Source of the DNA: Amycolatopsis nivea
Lineage (GTDB): Bacteria; Actinomycetota; Actinomycetes; Mycobacteriales; Pseudonocardiaceae
Length of the DNA stretch: 61,697 nucleotides
Assembly (NCBI RefSeq): GCF_004522235.1
Contig: NZ_SDLT01000051.1
Span: 1 to 61,697, forward strand
Direction of reading: 5' to 3'
Each line of letters opens with the position of its first letter. Position 1 is the stretch's first letter. Under the pieces are notes generated by a model. It did not search any database, was not told where the DNA came from, and saw only the letters and a list, made by a program, of their open reading frames with translations. Position numbers and translations under genes: made by a program. Shown in pieces: positions 1 to 8,223 of the stretch.

Positions 1-19
1 CAGGAGTGTGCCGGACGGC

Positions 20-232
20 TCACTCCCAGAACTGATTAGGCAACTCCAGCGCGGACTTCGGGTCGAGCGCGAGCAGGGGCTCGTAAAGCGGCTGTCCGCG
101 CAGCACGGCCAGCGCACCGGCGCGGTACACCGCGCTGTCCACCCCGAGCGGTGCTCCGCCGAGCCAGCGGAAGACGGCGAGCCCGGCCAACGCGGCGATC
201 ACCACGACGACAATGTTTTTCTCTTGGCGCAC
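20..232 (-). CDS. Possible truncated membrane glycosyltransferase (GT87-like N-terminus)
   Basis: A 70-residue frame starting at GTG. It has a hydrophobic segment at residues 6-24 followed by a GVDSAVYRAG/GQPLY pattern that resembles the first extracellular loop of GT87 (DUF2029) mannosyltransferase-like membrane proteins. Those proteins normally run past 350 residues, but here a stop follows almost at once, close to the window edge. It is therefore either a decayed remnant, a frameshifted gene whose rest lies outside the window, or chance. No convincing ribosome binding site precedes the start. The family assignment rests on a short pattern and is weak. Confidence 0.3.
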   Translation of the reverse strand: MRQEKNIVVVVIAALAGLAVFRWLGGAPLGVDSAVYRAGALAVLRGQPLYEPLLALDPKSALELPNQFWE

Positions 233-298
233 AAGGGAAAGCTAGGGAGACGAGTGCCCCGGAAGCGTCGGTCCGCGGAGCTGTCTTCGGCTGCTCCC

Positions 299-330
299 CC
301 GGTAGCGTGCTCGCGCGCGAGTGCTACCGG
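299..330 (-). terminator. Strong GC-rich hairpin behind the response regulator gene
   Basis: Eight-base arms (CCGGTAGC/GCTACCGG) enclose a second self-complementary core (CTCGCGCGCGAG). It lies 4 bases beyond the stop of the response regulator gene on the minus strand. No U-tract follows, as is common for actinobacterial terminators. Confidence 0.6.
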
Positions 331-334
331 CGTA

Positions 335-997
335 TCACTGTCCCGGCACCACGAACTTCGCCTCGTAGGCCATGACCACGGCTTGTGCACGGTCGCGGAC
401 CCCGAGCTTGCCCAGCACCCGGCTGACGTGCGTCTTGGCGGTCTGTTCCGCGATCACCAGCTGCGCGGCGATGTCCGCGTTGGACAGTCCGCGCGCGATC
501 AGCCGCAGCACCTCGAGTTCGCGCGCGGTCAGCTCGGACAGCCTGCCGACGTCCTGGGTCGGCCGCCGCGTCCCGGCGAACCCTTCGATCACGCGGCGGG
601 TCACCGCGGGCGCGAACAGCGCGTTGCCCGCCGCCACCATCCGGACCGCGACGACCAAATCGTCCAGCGGGGAGTCCTTCAGCAGGAACCCGCTCGCACC
701 GGCGCTGAGCGCGCCGTAGACGTATTCGTCCGCGTCGAACGTGGTCAGCACGAGCACCCGTGGCCCGGTGTCCCGGCCGTCGCCGAGGATGAGCCGGGTG
801 GCGGCGAGCCCGTCGAGGTCCGGCATCCGGATGTCCATCAGCACCAGGTCCGGGCGCAGCGCGCGGCACGCGGCCACCGCCTCGGTCCCGGTGGCCGCCT
901 CGCCGACCACCTCGATGTCCGGCTGCGCGGCCAGCACCGCGCGAAAGCTCTGCCGGACCATGGTCTGGTCGTCGGCGATCACCACCGTCACCGCCAT
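335..997 (-). CDS. Two-component response regulator, NarL/LuxR family
   Basis: 220 residues. The N-terminal receiver domain (1-120) shows the acidic pair D9-D10, phosphoacceptor D55 in the LVLMDIRMP stretch, the conserved Thr near 85 and K107. A LuxR-type helix-turn-helix follows (about 150-215; LTARELEVLRLIARG and the recognition helix TAKTHVSRVLGKLG). The histidine kinase gene ends 10 bases upstream on the same strand, so the two form a kinase-first operon. It probably controls a nearby or distant transport or stress operon; the target cannot be read from the sequence. The family and pairing are secure. Confidence 0.93.
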   Translation of the reverse strand: MAVTVVIADDQTMVRQSFRAVLAAQPDIEVVGEAATGTEAVAACRALRPDLVLMDIRMPDLDGLAATRLILGDGRDTGPRVLVLTTFDADEYVYGALSAGASGFLLKDSPLDDLVVAVRMVAAGNALFAPAVTRRVIEGFAGTRRPTQDVGRLSELTARELEVLRLIARGLSNADIAAQLVIAEQTAKTHVSRVLGKLGVRDRAQAVVMAYEAKFVVPGQ

Positions 998-1007
998 GGC
1001 TGTCCCC

Positions 1008-2186
1008 CTAGTCCAGCGGAACGGTCACGACGACGGCGAATCCGCCGCCGTCCCTTCGCTCCGCGGAGAACGTACCGCCGAGCGCTGCCGCGCGTTCCCG
1101 CATCCCGAGCAGTCCGTGTTTCGCCCGCCCCGCCGTGTCCTCGGGAGCGCTCGCGACGGCACCGGTGTCCTGCACGACAAGCCGCAGCTCGCCTGGTCCG
1201 ACGTGCACGAACACCTCGACCGGTGCGCCGGGAGCGTGCCGCACCGCGTTGCTGAGCCCTTCCTGGACGATCCGGTACGCGGACAACCCGACGCCCTCGG
1301 GCAGCCCGCGGTAATCGCCGCGCAGCTCGAACCGCACGTCAGTGCCCGTCGCGCGGACCCGTTCCACCAGCTGTTCGATCTGCTCGGCTCCGGGCTGCGG
1401 CTCGGTCTCCTGTCCGGCTTGCTCGGCCCGCAGCAGGCCGAGCAGCCGGCGCATTTCGGTCATCCCGTTGCGGGCGGTGTCCTGGATCGACTGGAACTCC
1501 TCGCGCAGCCCGTCGTCGAGGCCGGGGAACCGGTAGCGCGCCGAATCCGCGCGCATGGCCAGCACCGACATGTGGTGCGCGACCACGTCGTGCAGCTCGC
1601 GGGCGATCCGGGCGCGTTCCTCCAGCACCGCGCGGCGGGTGGACTCCGCTTCCAGGTCGCGTTCGGCGCCGCGCAGCCGCGAAACCAGCCAGCCGAACGC
1701 CAGCGGCACCGCGAGCAGCACGGAGATCACGACCAGCTCGCCGCGCACGTTCGCCAGCAGGGCGCTGACCCCGGTGGAGATCAGCCAGACCCACGCCAGC
1801 ACGCCCGGCCGGTGGTTGCGGCCGACCGCGGCGAGCACGGGGATCGCCGCGAACGCGAACCCCTCGGTCCACGGCCAGCCGAACCGGGCGTGGATCCCGT
1901 ACAGCTGGTCCGCGCAGCCCACGAGGACGATCAGCACCCGCCAGGACCACAGCGGACGCACCAGCGTCAGCCCGACCGCGAACAGGGTCAGCGCGGCCGC
2001 CAGCACCCGCGCGCCCTCGGTCGCGCGGTCGGCCGGAAAAAACGCGAGCACCCCGGCGACGAGCGCCGCGAGCCCGGTCAGCACCTGGTGCGTCCGGCCG
2101 GGCGCGACAACCGGACCGCCGCCGCCGGCGACCGCTTCTCCCAGCGCGCGTCCCGCCGCGACGAGGGGCGCGCTCGTGATCTTCAT
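1008..2186 (-). CDS. Sensor histidine kinase, DesK/NarX type (HisKA_3)
   Basis: 392 residues. Hydrophobic segments up to about residue 170 suggest 4-5 membrane helices and a membrane-embedded sensor without a large extracellular domain. The HisKA_3 dimerisation domain carries phospho-acceptor H199 in ARELHDVVAHHMS. A HATPase_c domain follows with an N-box (EGLSNAVRHAPG) and a G-box (GLLGMRERAAALGG). The downstream gene is its response regulator, 10 bases away. The start faces the fabG-like operon, so the 140-base gap before 2327 holds two divergent promoters. The stimulus is unknown; such kinases often sense membrane state or antibiotics. Confidence 0.92.
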   Translation of the reverse strand: MKITSAPLVAAGRALGEAVAGGGGPVVAPGRTHQVLTGLAALVAGVLAFFPADRATEGARVLAAALTLFAVGLTLVRPLWSWRVLIVLVGCADQLYGIHARFGWPWTEGFAFAAIPVLAAVGRNHRPGVLAWVWLISTGVSALLANVRGELVVISVLLAVPLAFGWLVSRLRGAERDLEAESTRRAVLEERARIARELHDVVAHHMSVLAMRADSARYRFPGLDDGLREEFQSIQDTARNGMTEMRRLLGLLRAEQAGQETEPQPGAEQIEQLVERVRATGTDVRFELRGDYRGLPEGVGLSAYRIVQEGLSNAVRHAPGAPVEVFVHVGPGELRLVVQDTGAVASAPEDTAGRAKHGLLGMRERAAALGGTFSAERRDGGGFAVVVTVPLD

Positions 2187-2269
2187 CGGCGGCGACCCTA
2201 CCGGGCCGGACCGACAATTCCGGCCGCACGCGGCGAACCGCTCTTCCGAGGTCTCGCGAAATTCTCGTA

Positions 2270-2285
2270 CTAAGCGTACGCTTAG
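2270..2285. promoter_or_regulatory. Perfect 16-bp palindromic operator, CTAAGCG-TA-CGCTTAG
   Basis: CTAAGCGTACGCTTAG is identical to its reverse complement and lies 41 bases before the FabG-like start. The same 7-base arms with a different 2-base centre occur at 13627-13642 ahead of the short-chain dehydrogenase operon. A TetR-family repressor site is the most likely meaning, but no regulator gene adjoins either copy. Confidence 0.75.
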
Positions 2286-2326
2286 CGCCGCTGCCGAACC
2301 GCTTTCTCGACGATGAGGAGATCCCC

Positions 2327-3082
2327 GTGACCGCTTCCCGTGTGGCCATCGTGACCGGCGCAGGCCGTGGCATCGGCGCCGCCGTCGCCCGCCGCCTCGC
2401 CTCCGACGGGTTCGCCGTCGGCCTGCTGGACCTCGACGAGGCCGGGGTCAAGCAGGGCGCCGAGGCGATCGTCGCCGACGGCGGCCGCGCGGTCGGCGTC
2501 GCGCTGGACGTCAGCGACGCCGAGCAGGTCGAGGCCGCGGTGACCCGCGTGGCCGAGGAGCTCGGCGCGCCGACCGTGCTGATCAACAACGCCGGCATCA
2601 CCCGCGACAACCTGCTGTTCAAGATGACCGAACAGGACTGGGACTCGGTGCTCAACGTGCACCTGCGCGGCTCGTTCCTGATGACCCGCGCCGTGCAGAA
2701 GTACCAGACGCAGGAGAAGTGGGGCCGGATCGTCAACCTGTCCAGCACCTCGGCGCTGGGCAACCGCGGGCAGGTCAACTACTCCGCGGCCAAGGCGGGC
2801 ATGCAGGGCTTCACCAAGACGCTGGCGATCGAACTGGGCAAGTTCGGCGTCACCGCCAACGCGATCGCGCCCGGGTTCATCGCCACCGACATGACCGCGG
2901 CGACCGCCGAGCGCGTCGGCATGAGCTTCGAGGACTTCAAGGCCGCGGCCGCCTCGCAGATCCCGGTGCAGCGCGTCGGCACGCCCGAGGACATCGCGAA
3001 CGTCGCGTCGTTCCTGGTCAGCGAGGGCGCGGGCTTCGTGTCCGGCCAGGTCATCTACGTCGCCGGCGGACCGAAGGACTGA
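2327..3082 (+). CDS. 3-oxoacyl-[ACP/CoA] reductase-like short-chain dehydrogenase (FabG family)
   Basis: 251 residues, the usual length for a classical SDR. The NAD(P)-binding motif TGAGRGIGAAVA is near the N-terminus, the NNAG motif near residue 90, and the catalytic Tyr-Lys pair in NYSAAKAGM near 160. GAGG-like bases precede the ATG. It heads an operon with a MaoC hydratase (5-base gap), an APH-fold kinase and three acyl-CoA dehydrogenases, so it probably acts on a 3-hydroxy/3-oxoacyl-CoA rather than in fatty acid synthesis. A palindromic operator lies just upstream. Substrate chain is unknown. Confidence 0.9.
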   Translation: MTASRVAIVTGAGRGIGAAVARRLASDGFAVGLLDLDEAGVKQGAEAIVADGGRAVGVALDVSDAEQVEAAVTRVAEELGAPTVLINNAGITRDNLLFKMTEQDWDSVLNVHLRGSFLMTRAVQKYQTQEKWGRIVNLSSTSALGNRGQVNYSAAKAGMQGFTKTLAIELGKFGVTANAIAPGFIATDMTAATAERVGMSFEDFKAAAASQIPVQRVGTPEDIANVASFLVSEGAGFVSGQVIYVAGGPKD

Positions 3083-3087
3083 TCCCG

Positions 3088-3540
3088 ATGCGCGTGTTCT
3101 CCGATGTCGCCGAACTCGCCGAAGCAGTGGGCGGGCCCCTGGGCACGAGCGAATGGCACACCGTCTCCCAGGAGCAGGTGCAGTTGTTCGCCGACGCCAC
3201 CGGCGACCACCAGTGGATCCACCTCGACGCCGAGAAGGCCGCTGCCGGCCCGTTCGGCACGACGATCGCGCACGGGTTCCTCACGCTGTCGCTGATCCCG
3301 GCGTTCCTGCCGGAGATCTACCGGGTCGAGGGCCTGAAGATGGGCATCAACTACGGCCTCAACAAGGTGCGGTTCCCGCAGCCGGTGAAGGTGGGCTCGC
3401 GGGTGCGCGGGACCGCCGAACTGGTCGAGCTGACCGACGTGCCCGGCGGCAAGCAGGCCGTGGTGCGCTGGACCGTCGAAATCGAGGGCGAGGACAAACC
3501 CGCCTGCGTCGCCGAGATGGTTTCCCGGCTCATCCTCTGA
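3088..3540 (+). CDS. MaoC-family (R)-specific enoyl-CoA hydratase
   Basis: 150 residues, a single hot-dog domain. The hydratase signature FADATGDHQWIHLD supplies the catalytic Asp and His, followed by the typical AHGFLTLSL helix. The start at ATG 3088 is 5 bases after the upstream stop. Family knowledge says it hydrates trans-2-enoyl-CoA to (R)-3-hydroxyacyl-CoA, which the preceding reductase could then oxidise. A 98-base gap with a stem-loop separates it from the kinase gene. Confidence 0.9.
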   Translation: MRVFSDVAELAEAVGGPLGTSEWHTVSQEQVQLFADATGDHQWIHLDAEKAAAGPFGTTIAHGFLTLSLIPAFLPEIYRVEGLKMGINYGLNKVRFPQPVKVGSRVRGTAELVELTDVPGGKQAVVRWTVEIEGEDKPACVAEMVSRLIL

Positions 3541-3563
3541 GCCCCCGCCCGCGCCCCGATGCG

Positions 3564-3591
3564 GCGTCCGGTGCGTCCCCGCACCCGACGC
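3564..3591 (+). other. Intra-operon stem-loop
   Basis: Eleven-base arms with one central C/C mismatch (GCGTCCGGTGC / GCACCCGACGC) around a 6-base loop, in the only sizeable gap of the operon. It may stabilise the upstream message or reduce read-through into the kinase and dehydrogenase genes. Confidence 0.4.
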
Positions 3592-3638
3592 GGCATGGGC
3601 GCGCAAGCCCCGACCTCGCACGAACTGGAGTCCTTCCG

Positions 3639-4664
3639 ATGACCGAAACCGACCCGCCCGGCCTCGATCTGGCGAGGCTGCGCGCCCATCTCGACCGCGA
3701 GCGGCCCGGGCTCGTCTCCGGAGCCCTCACCGCGGAAGTGGTGCAGGGCGGGCGGTCCAATCTCACCTATCTCGTCTCCGACGGCACGCAGCGCTGGGTC
3801 GTGCGCCGTCCGCCGCTCGGCCACGTGCTGCCGACCGCGCACGACATGCGCCGCGAGTTCCGCGTGATGAGCGGTCTCGCCGGGACTCCGGTGCCGGTGC
3901 CGGAAACCGTTCTGCTGTGCGAGGACGCGGACGTGCTCGGCGCGCAGTTCTACGTGATGCAGTTCGTCGAGGGCACGCCGTACCGCACCGCGGAGGAGCT
4001 GGAGCAGCTCGGCCCGAAGCGGACGAGGGCGATCGCCGATTCGCTGGTGGACACGCTCGTCGACCTGCACGCGGTCGATCCGGAAGCGGTCGGGCTCGGC
4101 GATTTCGGCCGTCCGGAAGGCTTTCTGGAACGCCAGCTGCGCCGGTGGAAGAAGCAGCTCGACGGTTCGCGCAGCCGTGACCTGCCGGGCGCGGACCGGC
4201 TGCACGACCGGCTCGCCGCGGCGATCCCGGCGTCCGGCCCGCCCGCGATCGTGCACGGCGACTACCGGCTGGACAACGTCCTCGTCGACGGCGACGACCG
4301 GATCACTGCGGTGCTGGACTGGGAAATGTCCACGCTCGGCGACCCGCTCACCGACCTCGGCCTGATGATCACCTACGCGCAGCGCGACCAGCTCTCGCTG
4401 CCGATGGTGTCCAACGCCAGCAGCGCGCCCGGTTATCCGGGCACCGACGAGACGATCGCCCGCTACGCGCAGCGGTCCGGCCGCGATCTGTCGGCGCTGG
4501 ACTGGTACGTGAGCTTCGCGTTCTTCAAGCTCGCGGTGATCCTCGAGGGCATCTACTTCCGCTTCCAGCAAGGCAAAACCGTCGGCGAGGGCTTCGACCA
4601 GATCGGCGCCGCCGTCGCTCCCCTGATCGAGCAGGGCGCCAAGACGCTCAGCAAGGAGAACTGA
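3639..4664 (+). CDS. APH-fold kinase associated with acyl-CoA dehydrogenase (ACAD10/11-type kinase half)
   Basis: 341 residues. The aminoglycoside-phosphotransferase fold is marked by the nucleotide loop region (GGRSNLTYLV), the catalytic Brenner motif HGDYRLDN near residue 206 and the metal-binding LDWEMSTLGDP near 225. It overlaps the next gene, an acyl-CoA dehydrogenase, by one base (TGATG), so the pair is translationally coupled. In animal ACAD10/ACAD11 an APH domain and an acyl-CoA dehydrogenase are fused, and in the Pseudomonas lva levulinate pathway a similar kinase phosphorylates 4-hydroxyacyl-CoA. By analogy this enzyme probably phosphorylates a hydroxyacyl-CoA, not an antibiotic. 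That substrate is inferred, not seen. Confidence 0.85.
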   Translation: MTETDPPGLDLARLRAHLDRERPGLVSGALTAEVVQGGRSNLTYLVSDGTQRWVVRRPPLGHVLPTAHDMRREFRVMSGLAGTPVPVPETVLLCEDADVLGAQFYVMQFVEGTPYRTAEELEQLGPKRTRAIADSLVDTLVDLHAVDPEAVGLGDFGRPEGFLERQLRRWKKQLDGSRSRDLPGADRLHDRLAAAIPASGPPAIVHGDYRLDNVLVDGDDRITAVLDWEMSTLGDPLTDLGLMITYAQRDQLSLPMVSNASSAPGYPGTDETIARYAQRSGRDLSALDWYVSFAFFKLAVILEGIYFRFQQGKTVGEGFDQIGAAVAPLIEQGAKTLSKEN

Positions 4665-5887
4665 TGGACTTCGCGTTCGACGCCCGCACCGAGGAACTGC
4701 GCGGGCAACTGCTCGAATTCATGGACTCGCACGTCTACCCCGCCGAGGCTGTTTTCCACGAGCAGCTGGCCGCGCGCACCGACCCGTGGTCGCCGCCGCC
4801 GGTCGTCGACGAGCTCAAGGCCGAGGCGCGCAAACGCGGGCTGTGGAACTTCTTCCTGCCCGGCGACCACGGTGCGGGACTGACGAACCTGCAGTACGCG
4901 CCGCTGGCCGAGATCACCGGCCGCAGCCCGCACCTCGCGCCCGCCGCGGTCAACTGCGCCGCGCCGGACACCGGGAACATGGAAGTGCTGACCATGTTCG
5001 GCAGCGACCAGCAGAAGAAGCAGTGGCTGGAACCGTTGCTGGCCGGGGAAATCCGCTCCGCGTTCGCGATGACCGAACCCGACGTGGCCTCCTCGGACGC
5101 GCGCAACATCGCGACCAGCATCCGGCGCGAGGGCGACGAGTACGTCGTCAACGGGCGCAAGTGGTACATCACCGGCGCGATGAACCCGAACTGCAAGATC
5201 TTCATCGTGATGGGCAAGACCGATCCGGACGCGCCCGCGCACCAGCAGCAGAGCATGATCCTGGTCCCGCGCGACACGCCGGGGCTGACCGTCGTGCGCG
5301 GCATGCAGGTGTTCGGCTACACCGACGGCGACCACGGCGGGCACGCCGAGGTGCTGTTCGAGGACGTGCGGGTGCCCGCGGAGAACCTGATCGCCGACGA
5401 GGGTTCCGGGTTCGCCATCGCACAGGCCCGCCTCGGGCCGGGCCGCATCCACCACTGCATGCGCGCGATCGGCATGGCGGAACGCGCGCTGGAGGCGATG
5501 TGCCGCCGCACGCTGTCGCGCGAGACGTTCGGGCGTCCGATCGCCGATTCCGGCGTCGTGCAGGACTGGATCGCCGAGGCGCGCGTGCGGATCGAACAGC
5601 AGCGGCTGCTGGTGCTCAAGACCGCGTGGCTGATGGACACCGTCGGCAACCAGGGCGCGCACACCGAGATCCAGGCGATCAAGATCTCCACCCCGCTGAC
5701 CGTCGAATGGATCCTGGACAAGGCGATCCAGGCGCACGGCGCGGGCGGCGTCTCGCAGGACTTCCCGCTGGCGGAGATCTGGGCCGGGGTGCGCACGCTG
5801 CGGCTCGCCGACGGTCCGGACGAGGTGCACAAGCGTTCGCTGGCGCGGCGCGAGCTGAAGAAGTACCGGACGGAGGCGGGCAAGTGA
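4664..5887 (+). CDS. Acyl-CoA dehydrogenase, ACAD11-like
   Basis: 407 residues, a full-length FAD-dependent acyl-CoA dehydrogenase: N-terminal helical domain, middle beta domain with AFAMTEPDVASSDA near 130, and C-terminal helical domain with the QAHGAGGVSQDFPLAE segment near 360. The N-terminus (MDFAFDARTEELRGQ, then HVYPAE) resembles ACAD10/11-type enzymes more than fatty-acid FadE enzymes. It is coupled to the preceding kinase through TGATG and to the next dehydrogenase through GTGA. In the 4-hydroxyacyl-CoA route this enzyme would eliminate phosphate from the phosphorylated intermediate. Family is certain; the special role is inferred from the kinase pairing. Confidence 0.9.
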   Translation: MDFAFDARTEELRGQLLEFMDSHVYPAEAVFHEQLAARTDPWSPPPVVDELKAEARKRGLWNFFLPGDHGAGLTNLQYAPLAEITGRSPHLAPAAVNCAAPDTGNMEVLTMFGSDQQKKQWLEPLLAGEIRSAFAMTEPDVASSDARNIATSIRREGDEYVVNGRKWYITGAMNPNCKIFIVMGKTDPDAPAHQQQSMILVPRDTPGLTVVRGMQVFGYTDGDHGGHAEVLFEDVRVPAENLIADEGSGFAIAQARLGPGRIHHCMRAIGMAERALEAMCRRTLSRETFGRPIADSGVVQDWIAEARVRIEQQRLLVLKTAWLMDTVGNQGAHTEIQAIKISTPLTVEWILDKAIQAHGAGGVSQDFPLAEIWAGVRTLRLADGPDEVHKRSLARRELKKYRTEAGK

Positions 5888-7062
5888 CCGCCGAGGAGCT
5901 GCGGGCGCAGGTCGACGCGTTCCTCGCCGCGCACGATCCGGCTTCCTTGTCCACTGTGGACTTCCTGCGGGCCCGGTTCGACGCCGGGCTCGCCTGGGTG
6001 CACTTCCCCGAAGGACTCGGCGGCCAGGGTGCTCCGCGTGCGCTGCAGGGCGAGGTCGAAGCCGCATTCGCCGCCGCCGGCGCACCGGACAACAACCCGC
6101 GCCGGATCCTCATCGGGCTCGGCATGGCCGCGCCGACCATCCTCGCGTTCGGCACCGAGGAGCAGAAGAAGCGCTACCTCCGTCCACTGTGGACCGGCGA
6201 GGAGGTGTGGTGCCAGCTGTTCAGCGAACCGGGCGCCGGCTCCGACCTCGCCGCGCTGGCCACGCGAGCGGTCCGCGACGGCGACGACTGGGTCGTGACC
6301 GGGCAGAAGGTGTGGACGTCCAGCGCGCATCTCGCGCAGTGGGCCATCCTCGTCACCCGCACCGACCCGGACGTGCCGAAACACCAGGGCATGACGTACT
6401 TCCTGTGCGATATGACCGCACCCGGCGTCGAGGTCCGGCCGCTGCGGCAGATCACCGGCGAGGCGGAGTTCAACGAGGTCTTCCTCACTGAAGTGCGGAT
6501 CCCGGACGCGCAGCGGATCGGCGCGGTCGGCGAGGGCTGGAAGGTCGCGCAGACCACGCTGATGAACGAACGCGTCGCGATCGGCGGCACCGCGATGCCG
6601 CGCGAGGGCGGCATGATCGGGCTGGTCGCGAAGACGTGGCGGGACCGTCCGGAGCTGCGCACGCCGGAACTGCGCGACCGGCTCGTGCAGCACTGGGTCG
6701 AGGCGGAATCGTTGCGGCTGGCCGGAATGCGGCAGCGGCAGCAGCTCGCCGTGGGCGCGCCGGGCCCGGAAGGTTCGGCGATGAAGGTGGCGTTCGCCGA
6801 GCTGAACCAGCAGCTGTCCGGTTTGGAGCTGGAACTGCTCGGCGAAGAGGGCCTGCGCTACGAGGACTGGACGATGCGCCGTCCGGAACAGGTCGACTTC
6901 TTCGGCCGCGACGCCGGGTACCGGTACTTGCGCGCCAAGGGAAACTCGATCGAGGGCGGTACCTCGGAGGTGCTGCGGAACATCATCTCCGAACGCGTGC
7001 TGGGGCTGCCGTCCGAGCCGCGGGTGGATAAGGACGTCGCCTGGAAGGACCTGCCGCGATGA
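5884..7062 (+). CDS. Acyl-CoA dehydrogenase (FadE type), possible partner of next gene
   Basis: 392 residues from the GTG that overlaps the previous stop (GTGA). It has the QLFSEPGAGSDLA flavin/substrate motif near 113 and a C-terminal NSIEGGTSEVLRNI segment. The next gene is a shorter acyl-CoA dehydrogenase overlapping by ATGA. Adjacent pairs of this kind in actinobacterial steroid and lipid catabolism form heteromeric enzymes, so it may be the larger subunit of such a complex. The substrate is likely a branched or ring-derived acyl-CoA, unresolved here. Confidence 0.9.
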   Translation: MTAEELRAQVDAFLAAHDPASLSTVDFLRARFDAGLAWVHFPEGLGGQGAPRALQGEVEAAFAAAGAPDNNPRRILIGLGMAAPTILAFGTEEQKKRYLRPLWTGEEVWCQLFSEPGAGSDLAALATRAVRDGDDWVVTGQKVWTSSAHLAQWAILVTRTDPDVPKHQGMTYFLCDMTAPGVEVRPLRQITGEAEFNEVFLTEVRIPDAQRIGAVGEGWKVAQTTLMNERVAIGGTAMPREGGMIGLVAKTWRDRPELRTPELRDRLVQHWVEAESLRLAGMRQRQQLAVGAPGPEGSAMKVAFAELNQQLSGLELELLGEEGLRYEDWTMRRPEQVDFFGRDAGYRYLRAKGNSIEGGTSEVLRNIISERVLGLPSEPRVDKDVAWKDLPR

Positions 7063-8153
7063 GCACGCCGGACCTGCTGTACTCGGATGTGGAAGAGGAC
7101 CTGCGGTCGTCGGTGCGCGCACTGCTGACCGACCGGGCCGGGCCGACGGCCCTGCTGGCTCGGGTCGAAACGGACACGCCGTACGACCTCGCGCTGTGGA
7201 AGACGCTGGCTGCCGACCTCGGCGCGGCCGGGCTGATGGTGCCGGAATCCCTTGGCGGACATGGCGCTTCGACGCGCGAGGTCGCGGTCGTGATGGAGGA
7301 ACTGGGCCGGAGTGTCGCGCCGGTGCCGTACCTGGGCAGTGCAGTGCTCGCGACGGCTGCCTTGCTGGCCGCCGGTTCGGACCTGCTCCCCCAGCTCGCT
7401 TCCGGCTCGGTGATCGGCGCCCTGGCGGTGCCTTTGTCGACCGCTCCGGGTGCTGCTTTCCCTTCTGCTGTTTCGTTTCTCGACGGAACGTTGTCCGGCC
7501 GGGTGTCCACAGTGGCCGATGCTTCGGTCGCCGATCTGCTGATCGTTCCGGCTGTCGGCCCTGATGGTCCCGGCCTCTACTCCGTGGACGCTTCCGCGGC
7601 GACCGTGACCGAGGCAGTGTCGTTGGACCTGACGCGCCGGGTCGCCGATGTGACCCTGAATTCCGTTGCCGCACAGACGATTTGCACCGGCTCCGCCGCT
7701 GCCGAGGCATTGGACAGCGCCCTGACCACTGCGGCTGGGCTGCTGGCTTCGGAGCAGACCGGGATCACCGAGTGGGCGTTGACGGAGACTGTCACGTACC
7801 TGAAGGGGCGGTACCAATTCGGCCGTCCGGTCGGGGGTTTCCAGTCGCTGAAGCACCGGTTGGCGAATCTGTACACGGAACTGGTCAACGCGCGGGCCGC
7901 GGCTCGGTACGCGGCGGATGCGCTGGCGACGGGGAACGACGTGCCGATCGCGGTGTCGGTCGCGCAGGCCAGGGTGTCGCCGATCGCGGTGCACGCGGCG
8001 GAGGAAGCGATCCAGCTGCACGGCGGGATCGGGATGACGTGGGAACATCCGGCGCATCTGTATCTCAAGCGGGCCAAGAGCGACCAGATCGCTTTCGGTA
8101 CTCCCGGACGGCATCGGGCCCGGCTGGCTGATCTGGTGGATCTTCCCGCCTGA
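7059..8153 (+). CDS. Acyl-CoA dehydrogenase, smaller paired subunit
   Basis: 364 residues. The middle-domain TEPGAGSD-type motif is poorly conserved, while the C-terminal LHGGIGMTWEHPAHLYLKRA segment is clear. This fits the degenerate partner of heteromeric alpha2beta2 acyl-CoA dehydrogenases. It overlaps the preceding gene by four bases (ATGA) and is the last gene of the operon, followed by a hairpin at 8168-8207. Codon use includes more T-ending codons than its neighbours between about 7380 and 7700. Confidence 0.88.
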   Translation: MSTPDLLYSDVEEDLRSSVRALLTDRAGPTALLARVETDTPYDLALWKTLAADLGAAGLMVPESLGGHGASTREVAVVMEELGRSVAPVPYLGSAVLATAALLAAGSDLLPQLASGSVIGALAVPLSTAPGAAFPSAVSFLDGTLSGRVSTVADASVADLLIVPAVGPDGPGLYSVDASAATVTEAVSLDLTRRVADVTLNSVAAQTICTGSAAAEALDSALTTAAGLLASEQTGITEWALTETVTYLKGRYQFGRPVGGFQSLKHRLANLYTELVNARAAARYAADALATGNDVPIAVSVAQARVSPIAVHAAEEAIQLHGGIGMTWEHPAHLYLKRAKSDQIAFGTPGRHRARLADLVDLPA

Positions 8154-8167
8154 CGGTTTTTGTCGGT

Positions 8168-8207
8168 GGCCGGGGTTAACGTGATCGGCATGGACGAAAC
8201 CCCGGCC
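8168..8207 (+). terminator. Hairpin ending the acyl-CoA dehydrogenase operon
   Basis: Perfect 10-base arms GGCCGGGGTT / AACCCCGGCC with a 20-base loop, 14 bases after the stop at 8153 and before the GrpB-family gene. Confidence 0.6.
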
Positions 8208-8223
8208 TCCCTTGCGGCCCGGC

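Noticed and set aside
3639..4664. Aminoglycoside resistance kinase
   Set aside because: It is coupled to acyl-CoA dehydrogenase genes inside a lipid operon, so a metabolic role is far more likely.
5317..7710. A very long minus-strand open frame (about 797 codons) opposite the acyl-CoA dehydrogenases
   Set aside because: It is antisense to three clear enzyme genes, rich in Arg/Pro/Gly and without family motifs. It results from high-GC codon bias.
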